From Mycobacterium colombiense (GTDB lineage: Bacteria; Actinomycetota; Actinomycetes; Mycobacteriales; Mycobacteriaceae), in the NCBI RefSeq assembly GCF_001665835.1, contig NZ_LZSX01000036.1:1-45838 (forward strand): 45,838 nucleotides of DNA, given 5' to 3'. The translations under genes and the position numbers were made by a program. Positions within the stretch are counted from its first letter, which is position 1. Every line of letters begins with the position of its first letter. Below are positions 33,857-42,167 of the stretch, in pieces. The notes under the pieces are model-generated. The model worked only from the letters and a program-made list of their open reading frames with translations, ran no database searches and was not told the origin of the DNA.

Positions 33857-34581
33857 CGGACCTGGATCAGCAGCGCGCCCTGGTGGCGCAGGGCTGTCGC
33901 GTCGCGGCGGCCCGCGGGCTGGTCGACGGCATCCTCGGCCACCTGAGCCTGCGGGTCGACGACGAGCGCCTGCTGGTGCGCTGCCGAAGCGGGGCCGACA
34001 CCGGGGTGGCCTTCACCCGGGCCGACGACATCCGGCTGATCAGATTCGACGGCACCGCCGGTGCTCCAGGCGAACTCGACGGGTATCACGTTCCCAACGA
34101 GCTGCCGATCCACGTCGAGACCATGCTGGCCGACCCGGGCCACGTCGCAGTCGCGCACCTGCATCCCCCGGACGTGGTCGCCGCCGATCTGGCGGGCATC
34201 ACGATCCGGCCGATCTACGGCGCCCATGACATTCCCGGCGCCTGGCTGGCGCGCGGCGGTGTGCCCGTCTACGAACGCGCTGTGCTGATCCGGAATTCGC
34301 GGCTGGGCAAGGAAATGGTGGCGGCGATGCGCGGCCGGCCGGTGGTGATCTGCCGCGGGCACGGAATCACCAGCGCCGCCGCCACGGTGCCGCAGGCGGT
34401 GCTGCAGGCGATCAGCCTCGATGCACTGGCCCGGATGTCGTTGCGGGTGCGCGCGGCCGGCGGCACCCTGCGTGACATCGACGACGCTGACTGGGAGGAC
34501 CTGCCAGACCTGGGGCCTGCGTTCACCGCCGAGGCGGCCTGGCGCCACGAGGTGGCACGGCTTGCCGATTACGAGAGCTGA
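33853..34581 (+). CDS. Class II aldolase-family decarboxylase (dihydroxy-aromatic acid)
   Basis: The 242-residue protein is in the class II aldolase/adducin family with metal ligands His102 and His104 in AHLHPPD and His170 in CRGHGITS; NELPIHVE at 82-89 holds the catalytic acid region. In phthalate and p-cumate pathways, enzymes of this family decarboxylate the dihydroxy acid formed by the dehydrogenase, for example 3,4-dihydroxyphthalate to protocatechuate. That reaction would feed the nearby pcaHGB. The exact substrate is inference. It overlaps the convergent IclR gene by 13 bp. Confidence 0.85.
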   Translation: MTDLDQQRALVAQGCRVAAARGLVDGILGHLSLRVDDERLLVRCRSGADTGVAFTRADDIRLIRFDGTAGAPGELDGYHVPNELPIHVETMLADPGHVAVAHLHPPDVVAADLAGITIRPIYGAHDIPGAWLARGGVPVYERAVLIRNSRLGKEMVAAMRGRPVVICRGHGITSAAATVPQAVLQAISLDALARMSLRVRAAGGTLRDIDDADWEDLPDLGPAFTAEAAWRHEVARLADYES

Positions 34582-35384
34582 TCGCCAATCTCCTTGGCTG
34601 CGGCCACAAGTGCGGAGGCCACCGCGGGATACCGGGAGGCCGCCAGCCGGTTTTGCGGCGCGGCGGCGTTGAGCGCGAGCCGCAGCCCGGGCGCGCGGGT
34701 CGGGATCGGCACGGCGACCGACGCGACGCCTTCCTCACTCTCTTCCCGGTTGGTGGCGTAGCCGCGCTCGCGGATGCCGGCGAGCTCGGCTTCCAATTCG
34801 GTACGGCTGCCGATCGAATGCGAGGTGATGCGCTTCAACTGCTCGCGCGGCAGCAGCGCGCGCAGTTCCGGTTGCGGCAACTGGGCCAGCATGACCTTGC
34901 CCGTCGAGGTGCAGTGGGCCGGCATGGCGCGGCCCAGCCGCGACGCCACCCGCACCGCCGCGGGCCCCTCCACGGCGGCGACGAAGCGGACACTGGCGCC
35001 GTCGAGCATGCCGACGTGCACCGTTTCGCGCAGTTGTTCGCTGAGGCTGCGCATGACGGGCGCGGCGGATCGCGCGATGTCGATGCGACCGAAGATGGCG
35101 AACGCCACCCCGGTCAGCGAGGGACCGGGCAGATAGGCCTTGGACACCGGGTCCTGGCGGACGAACCCGCGGTAGGCCAGCATCGCCAGCAAGCGATGCG
35201 CGGTCGACGACGCCACGCCCAGGTAGCGGGTCGCCTCGCTCAACCGGATCTGGGGCTGTTCACCCAACAGCAGCAACAGCTTGAGCGCATTGTCGACCGA
35301 CTCGATCGGATACTGCGGCGCAAGCGAATCGGCGACGGGCGACGCCGCGGCATCCCCGGCGTCCGGCTCACGCTTGTGTGACAT
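34569..35384 (-). CDS. IclR-family transcriptional regulator
   Basis: The 271-residue protein has an N-terminal winged helix (IESVDNALKLLLLLGEQPQIRLSEATRYLGVASSTAHRLLAMLAYRGFV) and a C-terminal IclR effector domain with GRAMPAHCTSTGKVMLAQLP and GVASVAVPIPTRAPG. IclR proteins commonly control aromatic catabolism, including pca and phthalate genes. It is convergent with the dioxygenase operon by a 13-bp overlap. The operator may be the dyads before 30923. Effector is probably the substrate or protocatechuate; not shown by sequence. Confidence 0.92.
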   Translation of the reverse strand: MSHKREPDAGDAAASPVADSLAPQYPIESVDNALKLLLLLGEQPQIRLSEATRYLGVASSTAHRLLAMLAYRGFVRQDPVSKAYLPGPSLTGVAFAIFGRIDIARSAAPVMRSLSEQLRETVHVGMLDGASVRFVAAVEGPAAVRVASRLGRAMPAHCTSTGKVMLAQLPQPELRALLPREQLKRITSHSIGSRTELEAELAGIRERGYATNREESEEGVASVAVPIPTRAPGLRLALNAAAPQNRLAASRYPAVASALVAAAKEIGDQLS

Positions 35385-35434
35385 GGATCCACGGTAACCA
35401 GTTATAGGCGCGGCTTCGTATTATTCTCGGCATC

Positions 35435-36244
35435 GTGAGCGGGGCTATTCACGCTGGATACCGCCGTTACGTCGCCATCGGTGACAGCCAGACCGAGGGC
35501 CTGTGGGACGGCGACGACACCATCGGCCTGCTCGGATTCGCCGACCGGCTCGCGGTGATCGTCGATGCGCTCTATCCAGGCCTGCAGTACGCCAACCTTG
35601 CGATCCGCGGAAAGCGGATCGGCCACGTGCTCACCGAGCAGCTTCCGCAGGCGCTGGCGATGCGGCCCGACCTGATCACCGTCTGCGCCGGCATGAACGA
35701 CGTCATCCAGCCCGGGCGATCCTTTGCGCCCGCCCTGGCCGACCTCGAGCACATCTACGCCGCGCTGGCCGGTTCGGGCGCGACGGTGGTGACGACGACC
35801 TTCCCGAACGTCGCCCAGTTCCTGCCGCTGGGCCGACTGGTGGCGGGGCGGCTCGCCCGGATCAACGGGGCCATCAGCGCGGCGGCCCATCGCTACGGGT
35901 TCCGGCTCGTCGACCTGTACAACGCGCCGTCGATGCGCGAGTTGGACACCTGGGCCATCGATCGGGTGCACGCGTCCACCAAGGGCCACATGCTGTTCGC
36001 CGCCGCGGCCGCCGAGGCACTCAATTTGCCTGACAGCAACCATGATTGGGCGTGGGGCGGCCTCAACCCCACGCAGCGTTCCTTCGCGGCGGGCACATTC
36101 GAGCAGTTGCGCTGGGCGCAGGAAAGCTTCGTCCCGTGGATCTGGCGGCGGCTGCGCGGACTGTCGTCGTACGACGGACGCGAACCGAAACGCCCGCGAC
36201 TGGAGGGGCTGGACACCCCGAGCGAGTTCAAGCGCACACCTTAA
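35435..36244 (+). CDS. SGNH/GDSL-family hydrolase
   Basis: The 269-residue esterase has the block I serine Ser18 in IGDSQTEG, block II Gly in NLAIRGKR, the block III Asn in CAGMNDV, and the block V Asp/His pair in IDRVHASTKGH near 170-182. Cytosolic, since there is no signal peptide; the C-terminal 60 residues are basic. Substrate is unknown. The start is a GTG at 35435, 50 bp from the divergent IclR gene. Confidence 0.9.
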   Translation: MSGAIHAGYRRYVAIGDSQTEGLWDGDDTIGLLGFADRLAVIVDALYPGLQYANLAIRGKRIGHVLTEQLPQALAMRPDLITVCAGMNDVIQPGRSFAPALADLEHIYAALAGSGATVVTTTFPNVAQFLPLGRLVAGRLARINGAISAAAHRYGFRLVDLYNAPSMRELDTWAIDRVHASTKGHMLFAAAAAEALNLPDSNHDWAWGGLNPTQRSFAAGTFEQLRWAQESFVPWIWRRLRGLSSYDGREPKRPRLEGLDTPSEFKRTP

Positions 36245-36280
36245 GCCACGGATCCGCGACCGGTCAGGCATCCTTGACGC

Positions 36281-36946
36281 ATGAATCTGGAGCCCTTGCT
36301 GCACTCGATTCCGCCGCTCGCGGTCTACCTGGTGGTAGGCGGGGTGGTCGGGATCGAAAGCCTGGGCATTCCCTTGCCGGGCGAGATCGTGCTGGTCACG
36401 GCGGCGCTGATGTCGTCGCACCATGACCTTGCCGTCAATCCAGTCGGGGTCGGCGTCGCCGCGGTGATCGGCGCGGTGGTCGGCGATTCGATCGGCTACG
36501 CGATCGGCCGCCGGTTCGGCATGCCGCTTTTCGACCGGCTCGGCCGGCGGTTCCCGAAACATTTCGGGCCCGGCCACATCGCGCTCGCCGAAAAGTTGTT
36601 CGACCGCTGGGGTGTTCGCGCCGTCTTTCTGGGCCGCTTCATCGCGCTGCTACGAATTTTGGCCGGCCCGCTGGCGGGGGCGCTGAAGATGCACTATCCG
36701 CGGTTCCTGGCGGCCAACGTCTCGGGTGCCATCTGCTGGGCCGGCGGCACGACCGCGTTGGTTTACTTCGCCGGAATCGCCGCCGAGCGCTGGCTGGAGC
36801 GGTTCTCCTGGATCGGCCTGGTGATCGCCGTCGTGGCCGGGCTCACCGCTGCAATCCTGTTGCGGGAACGCACATCCCGGATGATCGCGGAATTGGAGGC
36901 CGAACATTACCGCAAGACCGGCACCACCGCGTCCGACACCGTCTGA
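36281..36946 (+). CDS. DedA-family membrane protein
   Basis: The 221-residue membrane protein has the DedA pattern: ESLGIPLPGEIVLVTAALM in the first re-entrant segment, GDSIGYAIGRRFG in the second and the conserved FLGRFIALLRILAGPLAG near 120-137. DedA proteins are linked with flipping of undecaprenyl phosphate or phospholipids and with drug resistance. It starts at an ATG 36 bp after the SGNH gene. The gene ends directly against the convergent TetR gene. Confidence 0.93.
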   Translation: MNLEPLLHSIPPLAVYLVVGGVVGIESLGIPLPGEIVLVTAALMSSHHDLAVNPVGVGVAAVIGAVVGDSIGYAIGRRFGMPLFDRLGRRFPKHFGPGHIALAEKLFDRWGVRAVFLGRFIALLRILAGPLAGALKMHYPRFLAANVSGAICWAGGTTALVYFAGIAAERWLERFSWIGLVIAVVAGLTAAILLRERTSRMIAELEAEHYRKTGTTASDTV

Positions 36947-37564
36947 CTAGACGACGTCGCCGGTGTCCGCCACCAACGGCGGCCGGTGTTCTTCGATCAA
37001 GGTGCGGGCCATCTTGCGGGCGCGCAGCGCGGCATCCAGGTCACCGACGGCGGCCAGAATGATCGCGCCCTTCATCAAAATGTGCCAGGACGAGGCGAAT
37101 TCCTCGACGTCGGTCAAGGCGGCCGCAACGGCACGGCCCCGCACGATGTCGCGGACGCGGTCGATGTGTGCGATGCAGGCCTGACCGGCCGGGTGATCGG
37201 GCCCCACCTCGAGCAGCACATTGATGAATGAGCAGCCCTCATAGCGGTCGCTGAGCCGGAACCACTCGTGCATGACGTCGAAGATCGCCAGCAACTGTTC
37301 CTCGGGAGTGTTACCGCGCCGGCGCGACTGCTCCTCAATCAAACCGCGGGTCCAGAGCTCCTCGCGGCGCTCCAGCACGGCCAGCACCAGATCGCTCTTG
37401 GTCGCGAAATGGCGGTACAGCGTCGCCTTGGCGACACCGGCCCGTGCGATCACCTCGTCGGTGCCCACCGCGCGAATGCCACGCCGGCTAAACAGGTCAT
37501 ATGCGGCGGTCAGTACGCGTTCGCGAGGCGACGCGGTGGGTGCTCCGACATCCGGAGTTGTCAT
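36947..37564 (-). CDS. TetR-family transcriptional regulator
   Basis: The 205-residue protein has the DNA-binding helices at about 13-60: RERVLTAAYDLFSRRGIRAVGTDEVIARAGVAKATLYRHFATKSDL. The C-terminal part has CSFINVLLEVGPDHPAG. Two AGACAG/CTGTCT palindromes lie upstream at 37599 and 37648, as expected for a self-repressing TetR protein. They are also upstream of the STAS gene on the other strand, so that gene is a likely target. Ligand unknown. Confidence 0.92.
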   Translation of the reverse strand: MTTPDVGAPTASPRERVLTAAYDLFSRRGIRAVGTDEVIARAGVAKATLYRHFATKSDLVLAVLERREELWTRGLIEEQSRRRGNTPEEQLLAIFDVMHEWFRLSDRYEGCSFINVLLEVGPDHPAGQACIAHIDRVRDIVRGRAVAAALTDVEEFASSWHILMKGAIILAAVGDLDAALRARKMARTLIEEHRPPLVADTGDVV

Positions 37565-37598
37565 ACAGGACTTAACGTACTCTTAGGCCCCCACCGGT

Positions 37599-37616
37599 AG
37601 ACAGACCGCCCTGTCT
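37599..37616. promoter_or_regulatory. Palindrome AGACAG-N6-CTGTCT, TetR operator candidate 1
   Basis: A perfect six-base inverted repeat with a 6-bp spacer, 35 bp upstream of the TetR ATG. The half-site is shared with the second palindrome 50 bp away, which argues for two sites for the same protein. Confidence 0.7.
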
Positions 37617-37647
37617 CGTTATACAAAAGAGATTCGCATCCGCGAAC

Positions 37648-37660
37648 AGACAGTCTGTCT
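37648..37660. promoter_or_regulatory. Palindrome AGACAG-T-CTGTCT, TetR operator candidate 2
   Basis: The same half-sites as in candidate 1 but with a single central base. It lies 63 bp upstream of the STAS ATG and 83 bp upstream of the TetR ATG. A TATAAC-like -10 box for the TetR gene lies between the two sites. Confidence 0.65.
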
Positions 37661-37723
37661 TCAGACATTAGGACGGGCATCCATCGGGGCGTCTCAGGGC
37701 GCTTGTCGATCAGGGGGTCCACC

Positions 37724-38161
37724 ATGAATCTCGCCATTGTTGAAGCGATGCCCACGAGTCATTTGACGCTGAGCACCAAGCTTGTCTACGAACTCGGCGA
37801 CCCCAACTCCACACTGCGGGCGACCGCGGATCGCAGCGGCCCGTCGGTGGTGATCTACGCCGGGGGCGAGGTCGACGCCTGCAACGAGGACACCTGGCGC
37901 CACCTGGTGCGCGAGGCGGCGAGCGGTGTCACCGCGCCCGGCTTCTTCGTCGTCGACGTCACCGGACTCGACTTCATGGGCTGCTGCGCCTTCGCGGTGC
38001 TGGCCGACGAGGCGAAGGGCTGCCGCGAACGCGACATCGACCTCCGCCTGGTGAGCCGCGAGCCGATCGTCGAGCGCATCGTCGACGCGTGCGGTCTCGG
38101 CAACGTGTTGCCGATCTACCCCACCGTCGACTCCGCGCTGTCTGCGGCCGCTCGCTGGTAG
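37724..38161 (+). CDS. STAS-domain protein lacking the usual phosphorylation serine
   Basis: The 145-residue protein is a STAS (anti-anti-sigma-like) domain: VVIYAGGEVDACNEDTWRHLV, then FFVVDVTGLDFMGCCAFAVLADE and LRLVSREPIVERIVDACGLGNVLPI. In SpoIIAA-type proteins the segment after FM carries the phosphorylated serine; here it is Cys87-Cys88. Further cysteines are Cys53, Cys100 and Cys123. Mycobacterial RsfA is controlled through cysteines, so redox control is possible. The ATG at 37724 follows AGGGGG. It is divergent from the TetR gene. Confidence 0.88.
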   Translation: MNLAIVEAMPTSHLTLSTKLVYELGDPNSTLRATADRSGPSVVIYAGGEVDACNEDTWRHLVREAASGVTAPGFFVVDVTGLDFMGCCAFAVLADEAKGCRERDIDLRLVSREPIVERIVDACGLGNVLPIYPTVDSALSAAARW

Positions 38162-38183
38162 ATCCTCGGGCCGTAATCGGCTC

Positions 38184-39269
38184 ATGGGTGACCACCCCAC
38201 CGTCGGTGCAGAGGAAGAATTCCTCCTCGTCGACCCCCAGACCGGCGCGCCCGCCCCGCACAACGCGGCGGTGGCCGCGGAAGCCGAGCGGCGCGGCGCC
38301 GAGCTGCAGCTCGAACTGAGCAGTTGTCAGGTGGAAACCACCTCGCAGGTGGCTTCGACCAGCGCCGAGCTCGGCGATGAGCTGAGCCGGCTCCGGCGCA
38401 TCGCGGCGCAGGCCGCCGAGGCCGCCGGCGTCCAGCTGCTGGCCTGCGGGCTTCCGCCGACCACACCGCACGAGTTTCCCGTTACCGATACCCCGCGCTA
38501 CCGCAGGATCGGCGAAGAGTTCGGGATGATCGCCCACGAACAGGGCATCTGCGGATGCCACGTGCATGTGCAGGTGCCCGATCGCGCCGCGGCCATCCAT
38601 GTCAGCAATTGGCTGCGGCCATGGCTGCCGTCTTTGCTTGCGCTGTCGGCGAATTCGCGCGTGTATCGCAACGCGGACAGCGGCTACGCGAGCTGGCGCA
38701 GCGTGCTGTGGCGGCGCTGGCCCGCCGCCGGAGCGCCGCCGTTCTTCGCCTCACCCGACGAGTACGACGACGCGGTGCGCCGGTTGGTGGATACCGGGGT
38801 GATCCTGGACAAGGACATGATCTATTGGGACGTACGCGTCTCCACGGACTTCCCGACGGTCGAGGTCCGGGTGGCCGACGTGCCCGCCACCGTCGCCGAG
38901 ACCGTGCTGCTCGCCACCCTGATCCGGGCGGCGGTGATGACCGCGCTCGACTCGCCCGATGACGCGGGGCGGCTACCGCCCGGTGCGCTGCGCGCGGCGT
39001 ACTGGAAGGCCGCACACGACGGGTTATCCGGCCGCACACTGGATTTGATCCACGGCCGCGGTGCGGTGCCGGCGGGTGAGCAATTGGGAGCGCTGGTGCA
39101 GCGGGTGCGCCCCGCGCTGGAGTCGCTGGGCGAATACGACCGCGTTCGCCACGAACTCGACCGTGTCATCACCGACGGCAACGGGGCGATGCGTCAGCTG
39201 CGGGCGTGGCGCAAACGCGGTGAGGTGATGGATGTCATCACCGAAGCCGCCGCGGCCACGCTGAGTTGA
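38184..39269 (+). CDS. YbdK-type carboxylate-amine ligase
   Basis: The 361-residue protein is a GCS2-family ATP-dependent ligase. The N-terminal TVGAEEEFLLVD is the substrate/metal motif of the family, followed by LELSSCQVETTSQV, GCHVHVQVPD near 126-135 and ANSRVYRNADSGYASWRSVLWRRWP. E. coli YbdK has weak glutamate-cysteine ligase activity; the true reaction here is unknown. It corresponds to Rv0433. The ATG lies 22 bp after the STAS stop, so the two may be co-transcribed. Confidence 0.93.
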   Translation: MGDHPTVGAEEEFLLVDPQTGAPAPHNAAVAAEAERRGAELQLELSSCQVETTSQVASTSAELGDELSRLRRIAAQAAEAAGVQLLACGLPPTTPHEFPVTDTPRYRRIGEEFGMIAHEQGICGCHVHVQVPDRAAAIHVSNWLRPWLPSLLALSANSRVYRNADSGYASWRSVLWRRWPAAGAPPFFASPDEYDDAVRRLVDTGVILDKDMIYWDVRVSTDFPTVEVRVADVPATVAETVLLATLIRAAVMTALDSPDDAGRLPPGALRAAYWKAAHDGLSGRTLDLIHGRGAVPAGEQLGALVQRVRPALESLGEYDRVRHELDRVITDGNGAMRQLRAWRKRGEVMDVITEAAAATLS

Positions 39270-39311
39270 GACAAGCCCAATGCGGTCAAAACCGTTGCCG
39301 TACCGGGTTTC

Positions 39312-40097
39312 TCAGGCCACCGCGAGCAGGCGATACAGGCCGATCAGACCCACCACCACGATGATCGCGCGCAGCGCGTTGCCCGACAGCCGGCGTCCGT
39401 AGCGCGCCCCGAGCAGCCCGCCGACCAGTGAACCCGCCGCGATCAGGCCGGCGGCCGGCCAGCTGATCCTGTCGAACGCCACCGCCGTATAGGCAACGGC
39501 GGCAACCACATTCACCACCAGAGCCAGCAGGTTCTTGGCCGCGTTCATCCGCTGCACCGACTCCGGCAACAGCGCACCCATCAGGCCGACCAGCAGGATG
39601 CCTTGCGCGGCGGTGAAATAGCCGCCGTAGACGCCGACGGCGAAGGTGCCGAAAACCAGCGCGGCCATCCGACGGGGGCTGACGTGCTCGGGCGAACGTC
39701 CCGCCTCCTGGGCGCGCCGGGCCGTCCACGCCTGGATTCGCGGCCCGATCACCACCAGCACCAGCGCCAGCACCAGCAGCACCGGCACGATCTCGGTGAA
39801 CACCTTTTCGGGCAAATGCAACAGTAGGTAGGCGCCCACCGCCGCACCGGCCAGCGATGCCGGGAGCTGCCACCGCAGCCGATCCCACTGACCGCGCAGC
39901 TCGGCGCGATAGCCCCAGGTGCCCGAGACGCTGCCGGCGACCAGACCCGTCGCGTTCGACATGGTGGCCGTCACCGGCGGATAGCCGAGCGCGACCAGTG
40001 TGGGAAAGGTGATCAGGGTGCCGGACCCGACCAGCGCGTTGATCGCCCCAGCACCCAGCCCGGCCAGGCATATGAGAAACATCTGAAGTGGCGACAC
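39312..40097 (-). CDS. TSUP/TauE-SafE family transporter
   Basis: The 261-residue membrane protein has eight helices in two halves: GLGAGAINALVGSGTLITFPTLVALG and its repeat FGTFAVGVYGGYFTAAQGILLVGLMG. TSUP proteins export or import sulfite, sulfoacetate and other organosulfur anions. The second half carries QRMNAAKNLLALVVN, a family signature. Start is a GTG at 40097. A CRP-like GTGA-N6-TCAC site lies about 40 bp upstream, so it may be under cAMP control. Downstream of the catalase gene on the same strand. Confidence 0.9.
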   Translation of the reverse strand: MSPLQMFLICLAGLGAGAINALVGSGTLITFPTLVALGYPPVTATMSNATGLVAGSVSGTWGYRAELRGQWDRLRWQLPASLAGAAVGAYLLLHLPEKVFTEIVPVLLVLALVLVVIGPRIQAWTARRAQEAGRSPEHVSPRRMAALVFGTFAVGVYGGYFTAAQGILLVGLMGALLPESVQRMNAAKNLLALVVNVVAAVAYTAVAFDRISWPAAGLIAAGSLVGGLLGARYGRRLSGNALRAIIVVVGLIGLYRLLAVA

Positions 40098-40136
40098 CGA
40101 AGAAAAACCTTAGTCTGCCGCCGATTTCGGCGCGAG

Positions 40137-40150
40137 GTGACTATCGTCAC
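40137..40150. promoter_or_regulatory. CRP-like site GTGA-N6-TCAC
   Basis: The sequence GTGACTATCGTCAC is a palindrome matching the core of the mycobacterial CRP (Rv3676) consensus TGTGA-N6-TCACA, except for the outer T and A. It lies between the catalase stop and the TSUP start, about 40-53 bp upstream of the latter. Confidence 0.55.
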
Positions 40151-40163
40151 GGGCGCTCCCCGA

Positions 40164-41105
40164 TCAGGCTGGCGGAGCTTCGGCGCCGCGTTCCACGCCG
40201 GTTCGCAGCTTGACCGAGGCCGAATACGCCAGTGTCCTGAAGTGCAGGACCGGATCGTCGGAGGGCTCGATGCCATCGGTGACGCGCATCGGGTCGAACA
40301 CCACGATGTCGCCGCCGTGCTCACGTTCGGTGTCCAGGCCGGTGATCGCCAGCGTGCCGACCGTAACGATCTGCGTGCTCTGCCAGGCCGCCGACGGGTC
40401 CACCGTCGAGTCGGTGGGGCCGGCGATCTGCACCCGGAAGTCGAACCGCACCGGCCCGTCGTCCAGACGCGACTTCAGCTCGTCGGTGAGGAAGTCCGGA
40501 TCCTTGTCGCCGGCATCCGATCCCGACAGGTATTCCTCGGGTGCGGTCGGAACCAGGTGGTAGCGAACGTATCTGGCGCTGCCGTCGGCGGCTATCCAGC
40601 GGAAGGCGTGCAGGCCGTGGTATTCGGTGGTGGCGTAGCTGGCCGGGACGCGGTTCGCCTCGCGCACGATGGGCAGCGCACCGAGCAGCTTCGGATGGAA
40701 GAGCAGGTGTTTGGCCAGGCGCAGCGGTGTGGTGAGGCCGGGCCGCATCGCCTTGAGCAGATCGATGAAGCCGTCCGGCGTGCTGGAGACGAACAGGCGG
40801 GCGGTCTGCGTCGAGACATCGGTGGTGGAGCCGTCGGACAGGCTGAACTTCACCGCCATCCCCCGCACGCCGGACGCGCCGTCGCGCTGCTCGGGGTTGC
40901 CCGATCCGTTGGAGAAGCGAATCAGCGCCGGAACGGTCGAGCCATCGAGATGCTGTGCGCGGGAGAGCATGAGCGCGTCGGGGGTCGCCGTGAACGTGCC
41001 CCGATACAGGGTGCCTTTGGCGTGCAATGCGCGACAACCGGGCTGTGCTCCCCCGGCGCCCCGAATCGCCTCGATCGCCTGGTCAGGAGTAAGTCCACCG
41101 CTCAT
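40164..41105 (-). CDS. SrpA-type small catalase-family heme protein
   Basis: The 313-residue protein lacks the C-terminal domains of large catalases but has the core: His of LHAKGTLYRGTFTATPDA (distal side), ALIRFSNGSGNPEQRDGASGVRGMAVKF, ARLFVSSTPDGFIDLL and, near the end, DPMRVTDGIEPSDDPVLHFRTLAYSASVKLR, where the Tyr is the heme ligand. SrpA-like proteins are heme peroxidases or catalase-like; the real activity is unclear. The ATG at 41105 begins MSGGLTPDQAIEAIRG. It is 18 bp from the SDR gene, possibly co-transcribed. Confidence 0.88.
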   Translation of the reverse strand: MSGGLTPDQAIEAIRGAGGAQPGCRALHAKGTLYRGTFTATPDALMLSRAQHLDGSTVPALIRFSNGSGNPEQRDGASGVRGMAVKFSLSDGSTTDVSTQTARLFVSSTPDGFIDLLKAMRPGLTTPLRLAKHLLFHPKLLGALPIVREANRVPASYATTEYHGLHAFRWIAADGSARYVRYHLVPTAPEEYLSGSDAGDKDPDFLTDELKSRLDDGPVRFDFRVQIAGPTDSTVDPSAAWQSTQIVTVGTLAITGLDTEREHGGDIVVFDPMRVTDGIEPSDDPVLHFRTLAYSASVKLRTGVERGAEAPPA

Positions 41106-41123
41106 GGACGAATCTTAGTCGGA

Positions 41124-41915
41124 TCACCTGGGAAAGCCGAAGAGTTCGACGACACCGTGATCGCGACCGGCGGTGTAGCCGCCGTCGACGGCGAGGGCCT
41201 GGCCGCTGACGAACGAGGCGTCGGGAGACAGCAGGAAGGCGGCCATGGCGGCGATCTCTTCGGGCTGCCCCAGCCGCTGCAAGGCGTGTTCCTTGGTGAT
41301 GGAGGCCAGCGGACCCTCCATCCCGGGGATGCTGAAGACGCTGTGCGCCATGGGCGTTTCGATGAAGCCGGGGCAGATGACGTTGGCCCGGATGCCGCTG
41401 GGCCCGTAGTCGAGTGCGATGTTCTTGGTGAGCAGCACGACGCCGCCCTTGGCCGCGTTGTACGAGCTGCCGCCTGCGGTGCCCTCGAGGCCCTCGACGC
41501 TGGCAACCGTCACGATCGAGCCCCGTTCGCCGTCGGCCCGTGGTTGTTCGATCATCCTGGCCAGGGCCGCCTTGGCCACCAGGAAGGTACCGGTGAGGTT
41601 GATGCCGATCACCCGGTCCCATTCGGCGCGGTCGAGCAGGTGCACCGGGCCGCCCCCCGCGACACCGGCAGCGTGGAAGAGGCCGTCGAGGCGGCCCGGC
41701 ACCGCGGCCAGCACCGCCGCGATCGCGGCTTCGTCGGTCACATCGGCGGACACGAAGGTGAACTGCGGGCCCAGGTCGTCGGGTGGGGCGCTCAGGTCGG
41801 CGCCCACCACGGCGCCGCCCTCGGCCAACAGCCGCCGCGCGGTGGCCAGCCCGATTCCCGAGGAGGCGCCGGTCACGACGAAGCTGCGGGAACGGGCGCG
41901 CTCGGGGTTCACCAT
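41124..41915 (-). CDS. Short-chain dehydrogenase/reductase
   Basis: The 263-residue protein has TGASSGIG (15-22), the acidic GADLS after beta-2, HAAGVAGG, VASVEGLEGTAGGSSYNAAK with the catalytic Ser-Tyr-Lys and ANVICPGFIETPMA. It is an NAD-type classical SDR; the substrate is unknown. I chose the ATG at 41915 just before SFVVTGASSG; a longer reading would run into the upstream gap. It is minus-strand next to the catalase. Confidence 0.92.
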   Translation of the reverse strand: MVNPERARSRSFVVTGASSGIGLATARRLLAEGGAVVGADLSAPPDDLGPQFTFVSADVTDEAAIAAVLAAVPGRLDGLFHAAGVAGGGPVHLLDRAEWDRVIGINLTGTFLVAKAALARMIEQPRADGERGSIVTVASVEGLEGTAGGSSYNAAKGGVVLLTKNIALDYGPSGIRANVICPGFIETPMAHSVFSIPGMEGPLASITKEHALQRLGQPEEIAAMAAFLLSPDASFVSGQALAVDGGYTAGRDHGVVELFGFPR

Positions 41916-42167
41916 GTCGGATCCTTGTCTGGGTCGGTCAGGCCGGTCGGCCCAGTCATGGTGACACACCGCCCCGCAGTCGGTTCGCGAATATCGGATT
42001 TGGTAGCCAAAGCGGTTCGCGCCGTGGGCTTTACAAAGCATCCCCGATGGTTTGATAGGTGGGCCGTATCAAGCTATGGCAAACCCATCTTGGACATCGC
42101 CACAGCCGCTGGAGGACGATGAGCCAACGGGCGAATTTCGCCGCGCCCGACGGCGTTAGGAATGACG

